Assembly (NCBI GenBank): GCA_034769895.1
Contig: CM068372.1
Span: 385,980,282 to 386,044,281 of the forward strand
Source: Magicicada septendecula
Lineage: Eukaryota > Arthropoda > Insecta > Hemiptera > Cicadidae
Direction of reading: 5' to 3'
DNA length: 64,000 bases
The notes under the pieces: model-generated
What the model saw: only the letters and a program-made list of their open reading frames with translations
Databases searched by the model: none
What the model was told of the DNA's origin: nothing
In this document: positions 19,963 through 32,234 of the stretch, in pieces
Layout: the number at the start of each line of letters is the position of its first letter
Position numbering within the stretch: position 1 is the first letter of the stretch
Made by a program: the position numbers and the translations under genes

Positions 19963-20001
19963 GACTGATAATGGCAGTCGATGGTATTGCCAAACGACTG
20001 T
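19963..20001 (+). ncRNA. Hammerhead-ribozyme-like motif 3 (degenerate)
   Basis: CTGATAA (consensus CTGANGA altered), stem II GGCAGT/ATTGCC, then CAAACGACTG. It is the inverted partner of motif 2 and is probably inactive. Confidence 0.35.
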
Positions 20002-20329
20002 TTTTGCAGGAAAAATGGACCACGGCCAAACAGCTCTGGAAGGAATTTTAACAACATTGACACCGGTCGTGTAAGCCTACGAAGTACATAACTGAACAGA
20101 TATTTTGGTGAGAAAAAGTTGGCAAGAGATAAGCGTTTATACATTTTACTAAATGGCCGCACAAATATCGAGAGCGAACAGCAACTACGACGCCCAAGAA
20201 CGTCGACAAGATTAGAGACTGTACACAGGATAAACACACTTGTTCAAAATACCATCAAATGTTATAGCAGGATATTGCTTCTACCTACATTAATGTCAAT
20301 GTTAGAAGTGCAAATATCTGTATTATAAA

Positions 20330-21064
20330 CCAAGTTCATTTTATGATTGCTCACTCTATAATTGACACTTTGTTGTTTGCGGACGATCAGGCTATTCTGT
20401 CCACTCAGATTTCAGATAAGTATACGTTTCTTAAATCGAATCTGCAAAGACTCTGGACTGCAAATAGCAACACTTAAGCACAAGGTGATGGCTTTTCGTG
20501 GAACTGATCCTATACGGGGAAAAATTGTAATAGATGATAATGTCCTGGAAAAATAATATAATTTTGAATAAGTTGCATAAGTTCAACCTTATGTGTGGGA
20601 CCATTAGGCGAACCTTCAAGTCAGCAAGTAAAGGAACAGCCTAAAATTCTACAAGGTGATGGCCCTTCCCACACTTCTTTATACGTCTGAGAATTGGTCT
20701 TTAACAAAATGCCAGGCCAGTCGCATCCAAGCGGCCGAAATGAGATTTCTCAAGCACGTGGCAGGGTATACTCTCCATGATCATAGAAGAAACACAGATA
20801 TACGGCAGCAACTGAATATGATGAGTATACTCGACAGGATTCCCCAGTGTCGGCTGAATTGGTGGGAACATCTTTGCCGACTGGCTGACTGCTGCATCCC
20901 CAAACAATATGCTGCACGAAACTATATGCCGAGGGCACGGAGAAGTGTGGGACGTCCGAGGAAGCGCTGGAGTGACCAGCCCTAATCTTTGCCTGTTTGA
21001 GTCCGGAACAAGCCATCCTTGGTTTAATCCTTGAAGATGAAGATAATGATGATGATGATGATGA
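20330..21064 (+). pseudogene. RTE-like LINE 3' fragment with GAT tail
   Basis: Starts with a degraded motif-C region (LLFADDQAILSTQ-like text near 20368-20405), then KVMAFRGTDPIRGKIVIDDN, KFNLMCGTIRRTF, a 109-codon open piece from 20656 (LPTLLYTSENWSL, AAEMRFLKHVAGYTLHDHRR, LNWWEHLCRLADCCIPKQ) ending SVGRPRKRWSDQP. About 50 bp later it ends in GAAGATGAAGATAATGATGATGATG. Several frameshifts are present. Confidence 0.8.
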
Positions 21065-21069
21065 ACCAA

Positions 21070-21900
21070 GTTCATTATCTGAAAGTATGGGCACACTTGA
21101 TTCCGCTAATGCTGGTGGGCGAACACAAGCAGAGCTTTCGTTTGATTTCATCTTATTTTCTCTTCTGTCTGCTTGTTTCCTCTATGCTAGTTCCATTTTC
21201 TTCGTTTGTATTATTTTGCATCATAAAATGCAAAAAAAATGTAGTAAATCGTACATTTGTTTAAGTTTTATGTTTTTAAATTATGTCTGTGTCAGTACAA
21301 CAAGAAACTAATGTATGTTATTACAACGAATTATTATCGGGTTAGTCTATATTGCAACTAAGAAAGGTCACCTAATAAATAACAGAAGTCTTCCGCTTAC
21401 AGTATTTTGTAACTAAGAAAGAGCAATTATTAATATAACAGAAGTCAGTTCAAGTAAACAAACATAAAGTTCACCGTAAGCAGATTAAATCTCTTTGTGT
21501 ACATCAGTGTGTAGCCTATACGCGCACACGCGCGGCAGTGTTGATTTTCTGCAGTTTTTTATAAAAGAGAAACTGTATAGCTTTGGAACCGACAGGAAAC
21601 AATCGTTTTTACCGGCATAATAGAAGCGGCGATGCGGTCCGTTCGTTATTTATGTCCCCGCAGAATTTGTGTGCGGGGAAAAATTTAATAAACCAGGCAG
21701 TCGTGAAATACGGCATCACCGAGTCGCGGCCCGCGTGTGAATATATTTTAGCAACGGCGGTCCGGCTGTGGCTGCTGTGTGGGCGCCAATGTCTGCTTGA
21801 TCACTGTACTGAAATGCGGTCAGCTTTGTGTAACACTTGGTCTGAAAACACTGCATTTTAACTGTAGGCCTATATGAAACACGATATTAAATAACACGCT
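21070..21900. other. No gene recognised
   Basis: Short ORFs only. A 92-codon plus ORF at 21583-21861 has no recognisable motif. Confidence 0.4.
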
Positions 21901-21902
21901 TC

Positions 21903-21946
<44 letters not shown>

Positions 21947-22005
21947 TTTTATTATTATTGTTGTTGTTGTTGTTGTTGTTGTTGTTATTATTATTATTAT
22001 TATTA
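21901..22005 (+). repeat. Compound TTA/TTG/TTA trinucleotide microsatellite
   Basis: About 14 TTA units, a short break, nine TTG units, then TTA units again. Confidence 0.9.
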
Positions 22006-22026
22006 CCTACTATTTCACGCCCGAGA

Positions 22027-22345
22027 GCGTAGTTGCGCTTATGCTTCGTGGTACGGCGGAATGGGACCGCATCAATGCATTTATTCAGTGGGTCAAAAAG
22101 ACAGGCCCAACTTGCACCCAAAGAGCAGTAGAAGATGAGGAACAACTAGAAGAAGCCCGATAAGGGCGCAATAGTCTCCATCTTGAGGTAATACGCTAAG
22201 TGGTTTTAGGATAGATATGAATGCCTGAATTAGAGGTGGGTTTTTTAGTGGGCGAGAGTCCCGCACACCATAGGAAGCACGGCCTCCTCTGACGGTGCAT
22301 AAAGCATTTTCCCCCCTCTATAAAAAAAAAATTATTACTTACAAT
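22027..22345 (+). repeat. LINE 3'-end repeat, copy 1
   Basis: Shares with 25935-26250: ATGCTTCGTGGTA, TCAATGCATTTAT, GCAGTAGAAGATG, AGAAG-AGCCCGATAAGGGC, GGATATGAATGCCTGAATTA and GAGGAAGCACGG. In frame it reads MLRGTAEWDRINAFIQWV, then EDEEQLEEAR and stop, which looks like the C-terminus and 3' UTR of a LINE. It ends in an A-rich run. Confidence 0.6.
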
Positions 22346-22349
22346 AGGC

Positions 22350-23200
22350 CTATAGCTGCGGACATTAGTCATTGTCTTAGAAACCATTTTAAGCGTGACG
22401 TTTCTACCTCTAACAATTTGAGTTCGTCTTCCGATGTAAATAAATTAAGATAATACAACCTCATATCTGCCAATACTGAATAGACATAGTCATAATATAA
22501 CTAAAAGATTATTAAGTATCAGAAACAAAGAATTTTATTTCTCCCCCTCTGGATTCCTGTTCCTCACTTTCTTCAACCCTCCTCCATTTTGAAGGTAAGC
22601 ATAACCGTCCCATCTCAACTACTTTGCTCTTCCTTCCCCTACTGTACACTTCATAAATAAGCTTCGGAATTTTTTTGTTATGCTTTCTTCTTCAGCCATC
22701 ACTTTCCTTGTACGGTAAAAAAATCTTCCTCAAAGCTTCACTGTCAAATGTTACAATGAACTTATTATTTAGTTCATTATATAAATGTCACAATGAGCAA
22801 GGAGTTTATTTAACATATTAGTTTTATGTAATTTAACTGAGTTCCTCTGTCTATCATTTTGAGTGTAAAGGCCCCAGACAACCGAGCTGCTGAGTGTGGT
22901 TATTTTTTTGACCTCACTTTCATAAATCTCTTCCCGGTAAAATGAGACACTAATATTGATGTCATCATTTTGACGGGGAAGCAGACTTCTCCTTCACAAA
23001 TTCAGTCCCTTCTGGATATCTACTTCTTCTGACAGATAATTCTAAGAGGTAATTATACTCTCTAAATTTGACAGTTTCTAAATTCTATGAATAGTATTAA
23101 AGAAAAATAACTGACAAGTATACAAAATTGCTTCGAGTGAAAGAAAGAAGAAAATTAGAAAGAATAAAGCAGATAGGATTGTCCGCATCTTGAGGCAAAA
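22350..23200. other. No gene recognised
   Basis: AT-rich sequence with only short ORFs. Confidence 0.4.
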
Positions 23201-23202
23201 TT

Positions 23203-23375
23203 GTTTCTTCTTCTTCTTCTTCTTCTTCTTCTTCTTCTTCTTCTTCTTCTTCTTCTTCTTCTTCTTCTTCTTCTTCTTCTTCTTCTTCTTCTTCTTCTTC
23301 TTTTCGTTCTTATTCTTGTTCTTGTTCTTCTTCTTATTTCTTCTTCTTCTTCTTCTTCTTCTTCTTTTCCTTCTT
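23203..23375 (+). repeat. TTC trinucleotide microsatellite
   Basis: About 33 TTC units, an interrupted TTG/TTC part, then a second TTC run. Apparent poly-Phe, poly-Leu and poly-Arg ORFs here are artefacts. Confidence 0.95.
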
Positions 23376-23429
23376 CTCCTTTCCAGTGGTTATTAATCCG
23401 TGACCTACTCAATCGGCCGGTTCAGTGAC

Positions 23430-24200
23430 TCTCGCCCAACCTACATTACGTAATATCATTGTATAGTCATTTGTCGGGCTGTCTCTCTACTACATTATTA
23501 GCTACCCCACTAGATATTCCTCCTGCTCTAACTCTTTGTACCTTTCCTTGGAAACTTTTCGCAAGGCTTACAAAACTTATCGCACATGAAAAAATTACTT
23601 AAGGAAGAGGAAGAGGAAGAGGAAGAAGAAAATAAGGGACGGTTTTAATAGCTGATAGAAATTACAGAGAGCTCAATAATTCATGCAGCTTGTACAGAGC
23701 AGTTCATTAAACCATACCTTCAGTGAGAATCACAACTGATGATAATGACTACTGACTAGTGACCATAATTAATACATTGCATGATTCTAAATTTATTACG
23801 CGTAACAAGAGAAGTCTCGTCTCACTGTTGCGCTAAAACACAGCGGTCCACAAAGCAAACAAAACAATATTTCTACATTTGTTCCGCGTCGCGCGTCAAG
23901 GCGAGTTTGTTACTGGAAGCCATCATTCACGCCACACTTTGTTTCCTCCGGCTCGTGTAGCCGTTTCCTTAATCAAATGATTTATATTTTGTTTTTTGTG
24001 ACACAAAGTTTTGTATCTTCGTTTCGTGAACCACAGGAATTTAATTTTGTTTAGAACAAGTTATACGAATATTTGTTTGTTAATAGTGAGAAGTAATAAC
24101 GCATCAAACTGATACTTAAACCCAATAAACACACGCTTGGTTGGGTTTTAAAAATGTTTCATCATTATATTATTGTTTCATCACTTAACACCACGTTCAT
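23430..24200. other. No gene recognised
   Basis: No repeats or coding frames that I can assign. Confidence 0.4.
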
Positions 24201-24202
24201 AA

Positions 24203-24791
24203 TGTTACGCAATACGGAACGTTCTCGTTCAATGGAGAAGTATCTCGGCTGTCCCAGCAGAGCCCAGCTGTAATGTTTGTGTGCGTACATGTTGCTGCTA
24301 CATTGAGATGAAAGCCAATTACGTGACACTTATCATGCGTCAACAATCGAGGTTATTCCTGACCGCACCGGTCGGCGTACTGTGTTTAAGACCAGACATT
24401 GCCACTGTTTCTAGTGGATTCGAGAGCGCCTGTAATAGGCACTTGCTTAACACGTCACTCAAAAAGTGACAGATTATTCTGCCATCTCAGCGGGGTATAA
24501 ATATAATCATCCAGCGACGGTCAGTTCAGTTTACGTCGGGCGATTTATTCAATGCGTTTTAATTGGTAAGTAGTGAAAAGTGCTTATTCTGCGGGAGTCT
24601 GTTAGTTGACATTATTATTGCGTGTGGACAAGTTTAATTTGAACTATTGTACAAGCATAATCGTGTTGAATAATTTGTTGATTATAAACCTTTATTTGTG
24701 ATTAATTAAATCTGGTAATTAGTGACTTCATTGGTGTCTGTATTCTTTTTTTTCACTGTACCATACAACGATCAGTGAGACAGTCGTAACA
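24203..24791 (+). repeat. Solo LTR, copy B (best preserved), with 4-bp duplication
   Basis: 589 bp bounded by inverted termini TGTTACG and CGTAACA and flanked by ATAA on both sides. It has a TATAAATA box and a TCAGTT initiator-like site. Conserved internal blocks are GAACGTTCTCG, CCCAGCAGAGCCCAGCTGTA, GTGTGGACAAGTTTAATTTG and TAATTAGTGACTTCATTGG. TG...CA ends, 4-bp duplication and core promoter fit a Ty3/gypsy-type LTR; no internal genes adjoin it. Confidence 0.85.
24496..24526 (+). promoter_or_regulatory. LTR core promoter (TATA box and initiator)
   Basis: TATAAATA at 24496-24503 and TCAGTT at 24521-24526, about 25 bp apart, an arthropod-style TATA/Inr pair inside LTR copy B. Equivalent sites occur in minus-strand copies at 38192-38228 and near 54571. 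Confidence 0.6.
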
Positions 24792-24799
24792 ATAAGTTG

Positions 24800-25930
24800 T
24801 ATTTGAATTAAGCAAACGGCAAGTAGGCCTATAGTAAGCTCTCTTATTTGAACCGTAAAGTCTTTATTACAATACGGAACTGATTGCAAAAGAAACTGTG
24901 GGGCATGGGTTTAAATGTAGCGTATTACACTTAATGTAATCGATTGAAAGCCTTGCAACTGCTTGTGCAACTTTTAGTTTCACGCGCTCATTGTGGATCA
25001 TTGATTCAAATGTTGCCTATTACACTACACAACCCATTGCATGCAACTCTGCTGCGCGCGCATTCTGTAGACAACGAAGAAATTTCATGACATGGGACAG
25101 ACACAACATATACAATTTTTTACAAACCCCAGATATCTCAAAAACGAAAAGGAAAATTTTACTGAAAGAAAAACCAAAGTAAAATTTGTAATTTTTTTTG
25201 AATTTCACTCGCTGACACCATATAGCCATCTCCTATAGAAGGAAAGTTTATCGCATGCCAAAAATTTCACTACATGCAAAGTAACAAAAAATTCATGACA
25301 TGGGGCCGTTTTAAATCTCTGTTCTCGAAAATTATTAAAGTTGTTTCAAATTTATGTCTGAAACCATCCTCAAACTTCAAGGAACACAGTGATGAAAGAC
25401 ACTTTTTATCAAATGGGTAATTTCTGAGGTTAGCCAAAACAACGATACAAACAAATTTTACCTCTTATAATAGTAGTATAGAAGCCATGTTTGCTCTGCT
25501 ACTGAATGCACAGTAGTTGCAGCCTATTTTTACTACCGTGGAACTAGTTTCACGTAAGCTTCAAGCTTGCATCAGTTGCATGCAATCAGTTGCGTAGGGT
25601 AATAGAGGCCTTATCCGTCAGCATCAAAGAGACTTATCAGGCGTAATTAAATTTACATCCTGTATAAATGTAATTACGTGGTTGATATATATTTACGAAT
25701 CGTTAAACAGAGGCCGTGCGTAGAGTAGAATGACGACGATACGACGGGGCCATTGAAGATGATAATCTACGAATTATGAATAAATACTAATTGGGACATC
25801 GCTGCGTCAACGTAGACTTAAGACGATAAACTCATGTCACTAAAGGTGCAGTCTTATTGGAACGATGCCTCGCACACGTTTTTTATACTACACGTTGCGA
25901 GTACACGTTGCGTTGCGTTTTTACACGTTG
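24800..25930. other. No gene recognised
   Basis: Short ORFs only. Confidence 0.4.
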
Positions 25931-25934
25931 CGAG

Positions 25935-26250
25935 TATGCTTCGTGGTAAAGCGGAAGTATCCTCATCAATGCATTTATCCAATGGGTCCTACTAAAAAAA
26001 AATGCGAACCCAACTTTGCACCCGACGGGCAGTAGAAGATGGGGAACAACTAGAAGGAGCCCGATAAGGGCACAGTAGGCTCCATCCTGAAGTGGTTCCA
26101 GGATGGATATGAATGCCTGAATTAGAGGTGGAGTGTTTTAGTATGTGAGAGTCCCAGACCACCACCCCAGACACACCAGAGGAAGCACGGACTTCTCTGA
26201 CGGCGAATAAAGCAGTTTCCCCTCTATAAAATTATTATTATTATTATTAT
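25935..26250 (+). repeat. LINE 3'-end repeat, copy 2, with ATT tail
   Basis: Same repeat as 22027-22345. It ends GTTTCCCCTCTATAAA followed by an ATTATTATT microsatellite, i.e. the trinucleotide run is the tail of the element. Confidence 0.6.
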
Positions 26251-26259
26251 CATTAATGC

Positions 26260-27680
26260 CACCTTCCATATAACGCCGATGTAGTTTCAAGAATTAGGCT
26301 GGCTCATGTGAGCCACTCGCCACACAAAGAATGTAGTGTGGGTCGGTACTACGCTGCAGCCGCCCATTATTACGCTGCCATGTTATCCAGGGTAGTAATT
26401 TCCACAGCACGAGTCGATCTGGAGTCTGATAAACGTATCGCTATTTCGCATTGGCATGGAAAACGAACCCCGACCTTTTGCAATCGTAGCCGGGCGTCAT
26501 GGGCACTGGTCCACTGAGCCCCTACACGTCGCTTATACATTTTCATTCAGGTTACCAAACAAAAAGGAAACCCTAACTGTCTGAGCACAAAATAAATTTA
26601 ACAAAAAAAAAAAATTACTTACAGTTGTTGTGGGGGGATGCGTTTGTCGGTTGCGTTTCCTAGCACGTACACACGCGTGCTTAAGGGAGAGGGATGAAGA
26701 AGAACAACCGTTCTCGGGGGTAAATTGAAACCCTCGGCGCAAATTGTGGGTTTCACATGTGTACGTGCTGTGATAAACGTAGAGTAGTAAATGATAAGGG
26801 TGGCGGGGTTAGTCGCTAACCATTGGGGTAGTCGTCCTTAACGCAGAGGTGATTATAATTGGTGATAGAATTAATAAAATGCACTTTGAATTAACTGATA
26901 AATTCGGATCATCCACATAGTTCCGCATAGCTTTCAAAATTTGTTGACATCTTTGACTTAGTCGTAAGTAACATCATTGCCAAAGTAATTAATTTAAAAT
27001 TTTAATTACTTTATTAGTCCCTTTATTGAACACTTTATATTCTTTTCTTGAGACGTTTCTTGAGTTTGAGGGGGTTTCTATTACCAAAATCTCGATCAAC
27101 GCATAGAAAAATGTTATTTCCATATTTAAACAGATTTCAACAACTTAAACACATTACGTTATGTATTAAATGCATACAAGGGATTTCCAAAATTAAAAAA
27201 ATGTGTACCTAGAGCCACTTGGTCGCGTTTCGCGCTCGGGTCAGTCTTCAGCATTACCTTGTTGAAGATCGCACTTGCTCATACCATCTTGTATACAGTC
27301 AGTCTAATTCTCCTTGGGCTGTACCTCTCCTATTTAAAGTAGGTTAAACTCAATTCTAATTATGTTTATAAGGAAAGTACAAGGAGATAGATCAGCGGGC
27401 GTGCACTTGATCACTGACCTAGAAGATTTGGTTTCAATTCTTTGATTACACCATAATTTAAAATTTGATTTTTAGCCACCAGAGCGTTTTATCCTACAGA
27501 AATCAAACAATACGATCCGTGAACTGAAGCTTTTCATGGCAGGTTTTTACATTATGACAATGTTCTAGGCTACTTGGTAGTGGTCCGTATATTTCTTGTT
27601 CACTTCCAGACTTTCATCCGTACTCAATGACAGGTATTTTCAGTGGCGCAAGAACACAGATCACAAACATACTGTGACGC
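26260..27680. other. No gene recognised
   Basis: No coding frames or repeats that I can assign. Confidence 0.4.
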
Positions 27681-27689
27681 CAGCGGTAT

Positions 27690-29630
27690 GCAAACATCTG
27701 CTCTCCGGTACCAGCGGCGCGGCGCGTGACACTTGACAAACACACAACGACCCAATCAGTGATCCCGGTCAGTGCGGGTAGAAATTTTCGACGCGACCCC
27801 GCGTAGTTCTGGAAGAAAGCTAAGCGCTTCCACAACCCTCCAAAACCAACTACCCCTATCCTGGTGGGTGACAGTCTGATCGTTAGCGATAGCGAAAAGG
27901 CGGACGCCTTCCGGGATATACTCCAGTCGGTTCATAGCTATCCGACCAGCCCCGACTTTGACGCAGTCACCGAACACTCGATTAACACTTTCATGCACAA
28001 CCACAGAGAACTCTTCAGACCAGATGACAGACTAACTGGACCATACGAACATACACTGGAGCAGCCAATAACAGCCGACGACATAAAATACAAGCTCCCG
28101 CAATGCCGTAACTCAGCACCAGGCCCAGACGGCATTCCGAACAAAGTTTTGAAAGCTCTCCCTGACATAGCCATTGACGCACTATTCCAGCTTTATACAA
28201 CAGGTTTACAGCTCGGATACGTACCCGAAGCTTGGAAACATGCCCATGTCCTGATGTTTCCCAAACTATCGAAATCTGCCAGACTAGCATCAAATTACAG
28301 GCCCATATCGCTTACTACCGCAATCTCTAGGCTTTTCGAAAAAATACTAGTCGCATACTAGTCGAAAAAATACATCAACATCTGAAAATTCACAACGTCC
28401 TACCCAGTACGCAGGGAGTTTTTCGCCCTGGATACAATATCTATGACCAACTGGTCAGGGTGATCAGCGCCATCCAGGAGAACTCACACCTCAGACACCC
28501 TACCATCATAGCGCTTCTCGACATCCGGAAAGTATTTGATTCCGTCTGGCATAATGGCCTCAGATTTAAAACCCTCGGATGTCACTTTCCCCCAAACATC
28601 ATAAAATGACTATCGCAGTTCCTGGATGGCCGAACAGCACAAGTCCGAGTTAGCCAGCATCTCTCGGCACCTTTCCAACTACACGCTGGTGTTCCCCAGG
28701 GCTCAGCAATTAGCCCGCTACTATACATCATCTTTACCAAAGACACCCCTCCCCCTCCTCAGCTAACATACTCATCAGCAGGCCTGGCCCAGTATGCAGA
28801 TGATACAGCATGCTGGGTCTCCCATCAGCGTCACCAGCGAACCATCACACACCTACAGGATACGTTGCAGAGCTTCTTTGAATATTGCAACACTTGGAGA
28901 ATCACAGTAAACACGGACAAAACTTTGTGTTTTCAACCGCACAGGACGTAACATGAGTCACTTCTTTCAAACTCCAGTCCGTGTTGGCCTATCAAACATA
29001 ATTCCGAAGCGTGACTGCAAATAACTTGGAGTCACCTTGACACCACACTGACCTGGCGCCAACACATCAAGAAAACCAATGACCAAGCGCGAGTCCGTAT
29101 CCGAGCACTACGCACACTTAGCAGTAACGATCGCTGCTCCAGTGAACTACTCAGTAGGATCTACACAACTCGCATCAGGCCGATAATAACTTATGCACAC
29201 CAGATCCTTCTGACGACTGAGACAAACAAGATCGACTCATACAGAATCACAGAACGGCGGGCCCTGCGCCTGATCTACCGCCGTCCTCCCATCACCAAAA
29301 CCCCGAATAAGACTTTATATGCACTAAACAAACACTTCCCAGACCTGGACACATTCCTACAGAAACTAAACTGGAAGTACGCAACTACAGCAAACACTAG
29401 AACAACATTACAAACCATCCTCATCCCCCTAATAGACCTGCCAAAAATGCCCGGCGATCACACTTCATTCTGAACTGTCTTCTGACCGTTGCGGACGAAC
29501 CTCCGCCCAGGATACCACGTCAAAGACCACGTAACAGAAGGGTCCCACGACCCGTCTAGGATTCACCATAAGTTAAAAAAAAACTGTCCTTCATCTTCCT
29601 ACTTCCTCAACGTCCCTATCAATAAATAAA
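27690..29630 (+). pseudogene. Jockey/CR1-type LINE reverse transcriptase, 5'-truncated and broken
   Basis: The first open piece (27864-28361) has DSEKADAFRDILQSV, APGPDGIPNKVLKAL and SNYRPISLTTAISRLFEKIL. Then after frame breaks: TIIALLDIRKVFDSVWHNGL (motif A), HAGVPQGSAISPLLYIIF (motif B), LAQYADDTACWVSHQ (motif C, intact YADD near 28791), LTWRQHIKKTND, IRPIITYAHQI and ITERRALRLIYRRPP. The order is that of Jockey/CR1-clade polymerases. A 3' UTR runs to an AATAAATAAATAAA tail near 29630. Codon text is GC-richer than the surroundings. Several frameshifts and stops make it non-functional. Confidence 0.88.
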
Positions 29631-29639
29631 TAAAAACAA

Positions 29640-30330
29640 ACAACGCTCCACTGGTAGACCAATTATAACCCAAGAACCTGTTCCTTAATTCGCCCTCGCC
29701 CTTGACGCCACTACGACACTTCTCACCAACTTTAGCGTCAATTGCTGGACGACATTGGCATTATAGTCCGTAAGTTTGGTAATGATCACCCCCTACACCC
29801 TCTCCTAGAGGCTACACACACCTGAACACCAACATCCTCCCTACACGCTGGTACCACTACCTTCTCACCGGCCGGTCACCGCTGGCGTTCGCTACCTACC
29901 CACAACTCCATACCCACGTGGCTGAAGAGAGCTTGCTCCAAAACAGCCCGAGTGGACCGACCGGCCCTCTCAAATAACACAAAAAAAAAGAAAATTCGAC
30001 GCACTTCGCAAGAGGCACTTCGCCACAGCACTTCATCGCTACGCCATCGGACGCACTTCACCTCCTCTCCTCTCTCGGACGACATCGACGCGGAGTCAGC
30101 CGGAAGGAACAGCCGAAGAATAGAACCACCGTTCTTGCGTCTTCGCCCTGTACCGCGCCAACGACGGACTTCGCTGGACCGGCAGCGGACTCGACGCAAC
30201 CGATGCCGAAAAAGAGGAGAACTGCAGTACGCCGCGAACAGCGGGCGCAGCCGCCTAACATCTCAGCGCGGCTCCGGCGGAACAAACACCACAGCGTTTT
30301 CGCCACACGGCCCTTTTTAGGGTCATCAAA
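29640..30330 (+). other. GC-rich block, possibly the 5' end of another LINE copy
   Basis: A marked GC-rich island directly after the LINE tail. It includes a 122-codon plus ORF (29952-30320) rich in Arg, Ser and Thr, starting MDRPALSNNTKKKKIRRTS. Head-to-tail placement after a LINE suggests the 5' UTR and ORF1 start of a second copy. That is inference; no zinc knuckle or RT follows. Confidence 0.35.
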
Positions 30331-30714
30331 ATAACTAAGAGATGTACGATTGGCGCCATTTATCGTGCGACAAGCCTTTGGTCCGGTGACAATACAAAGG
30401 CGTTCTGTTCCATGAGCCACTTCTATTTATACACTCTTTTAATGTGCTTGTTGGCCATTGTTTGGGCAACCATATTACTCTTTTTTTTGATTGGCTCGCT
30501 TGATAATGTAACATAAACAAATTCATATTCCATAATTTAAACCTTACTTGTGTAATTATTCTTTTTCAGTAAATTTTATTTAAATATACTCATCTTGAGC
30601 ACAAACGTGAAGACATAACGACGAGGTTGAGGACAAATATACTTTGGAATATTAGATTTGAAAAAAAAAATAGCGACCCCGTTTGTGTAATGACAATACA
30701 TTTTGTATCAAACA

Positions 30715-31960
30715 AGTAACAGAAAGAAACATTAACTGTTAGCGAGGAAATACACAAGTTATTTATAGACTTGGCCAAGGCATACGCTATGATAACGTGT
30801 CGCAATCTAATTTGTGGAAGACGATGGACGAGACTTGGGTAAGTCAAAGTCTCATTGGGGCTGCACAGGAACTTTACAGAGGGAGCATATTGAATATGGA
30901 GTAAGGAAATATTTGTGACTAGGATTTAACAGTAAGAAAGTCCTAAAGACAAGGGGGATGTGAGTCACCGAGATCGTTTAAAAGATACGTGGCAGTTGTG
31001 AAAAGGAAATTTAGGGAAATGGGAGTTGTAGGTGTCGAAAAGTGTATATGGAGTCTACAATTTGGGGATTATCAGATGACCGAGGCACAGGGTAAAGACA
31101 ATCTGCAAATTAGGACTAGGAAGACATGTGAACAGAGTGTGAAAGGTGGTGATAAAATCAACTCAGATTATGCAAAGTATATGTGCAAAGGAGGCCCCAG
31201 GAGTATAATAAGGTTCAAAAATATTTGGAGACAAAATATTACCTTGTAGTGACTTCAACTAACTAGGCATGATAATGGATGAGGGTGCTAAAAACATGAA
31301 TGACATCAACAGGAGTATAGAGGAGAAGAAAGCTGCCTTTAACGGATTAAATGGAGTATGATGGAGCAGGGAAGAATTGCCGTTAACAGTTTGAATGGAA
31401 TATGGTGGAGCAGGGAAGAATTGCCTTTAACAGATTGAATAGAATATGATGGAGCAGGGAAGAATTGCCGTTAACAGATTGAATGGAATATGGTGGAGCA
31501 AAAACTTATTAAATGAATATACACTTAAGGATATGTAACATTACAGTAAAGAGTATACCAATTTATGACGCAGAGGCTTAGCTGTGCTAATGAATCGGTC
31601 ACGAGGAGACTAGAAGCTGTAGTGATTGATGCCTTGAGGAGATCTGCTAGAAAATCACGACTGGCCAGAGTTCAAAATGATGCCATCAGAAATGGTACGG
31701 GGACGGAGGGAACCATAACACAAACTGTAGGAAGACGTCAGTTGATATGATATGGACACTTCGTATTAGCGAATGCCGGATGTTATTATTCCGCAAGTAG
31801 TTTGGAAATGGAAGAAAAACAATGGAGGAACGTAGGACAACAATATCAGAAGGCCCATTAGGGAAAGAGGGTTGCTCAAAGAGCAAGCCTTAAACAGAAA
31901 GAAACAGCGATCGAGCTTGGAATCCAGAAGGCATAATGGACGTTTTGAAACCGACATACA
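30715..31960 (+). pseudogene. RTE-like LINE reverse transcriptase relic
   Basis: Pieces read IHKLFIDLAKAY (motif A region), NLWKTMDETW, GAAQELYRG, FGDYQMTEAQGKDNLQ, NMNDINRSIEEKKAAFNGLN and RRSARKSRLARVQNDAIRN, then YGHF and a Lys/Arg-rich end. Many stops. It contains a 44-bp tandem repeat (31345-31500). Confidence 0.65.
31345..31500 (+). repeat. 44-bp tandem repeat inside the LINE relic
   Basis: Units start at 31345, 31389, 31433 and 31477 (last partial), each with GAATGGAATATGGTGGAGCA and GGGAAGAATTGCC. Since 44 is not a multiple of 3, the expansion arose after the coding frame was lost. Confidence 0.85.
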
Positions 31961-31971
31961 TGTATTAGAAG

Positions 31972-32230
31972 CACCGATATTAGAGTGACGTTTGGAGTAA
32001 TTGTTATGGTGACAGGCGGAAAGTGATTTGCGTGTTAAATGTAAAACTTTAAGAAGGTGACATTTATCGTTGTCTACTGGAAAAAAATAAATTGAATTAT
32101 TGCATAACTGTGCCTCTGTTGATTTTTAACTGTTTTTGTGACTAATTAAAGTGTGTAATTAGTGACTTGATTGGTGTCGGTTATTCTGTTTCCACTGTAC
32201 AACACGGCGATCCGTGACGGTGTCGTAACA
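31972..32230 (+). repeat. Solo-LTR fragment, copy C (3' part)
   Basis: Shares GATATTAGAGTGA, GGCGGAAAGT and GTGACATTTAT with copy E (38534), then TAATTAGTGACTTGATTGG, and ends GTGTCGTAACA followed by ATAT. The 5' part is absent. Confidence 0.65.
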
Positions 32231-32234
32231 ATAT

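Larger units (their letters stand above)
19635..20056 (-). mobile_element. Penelope-like fragment with inverted hammerhead-bearing arms
   Basis: The left arm (19635-19725, minus) and right arm (about 19960-20056, plus) are inverted copies of the same sequence, sharing the GGCCAAACAGC and GGAAGGAATTTTAACAAC segments. The 235-bp spacer reads on the minus strand AIAMNRQGKSLSLSTLWQGV (about 19900-19960), which resembles the C-terminus of the GIY-YIG endonuclease region of one Penelope-like group. Each arm carries a hammerhead-like motif pointing outward. Confidence 0.55.

Noticed and set aside
20701-21151. Minus-strand ORFs opposite the LINE C-terminus
   Set aside because: Shadow frames of the plus-strand LINE fragment, whose motifs are clear.
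23155-23428. Poly-Arg, poly-Phe and poly-Leu ORFs
   Set aside because: Artefacts of the TTC/GAA microsatellite.
29876-30420. Long Arg-rich minus-strand ORFs
   Set aside because: A GC-rich region opens several frames at once; none has a recognisable domain.
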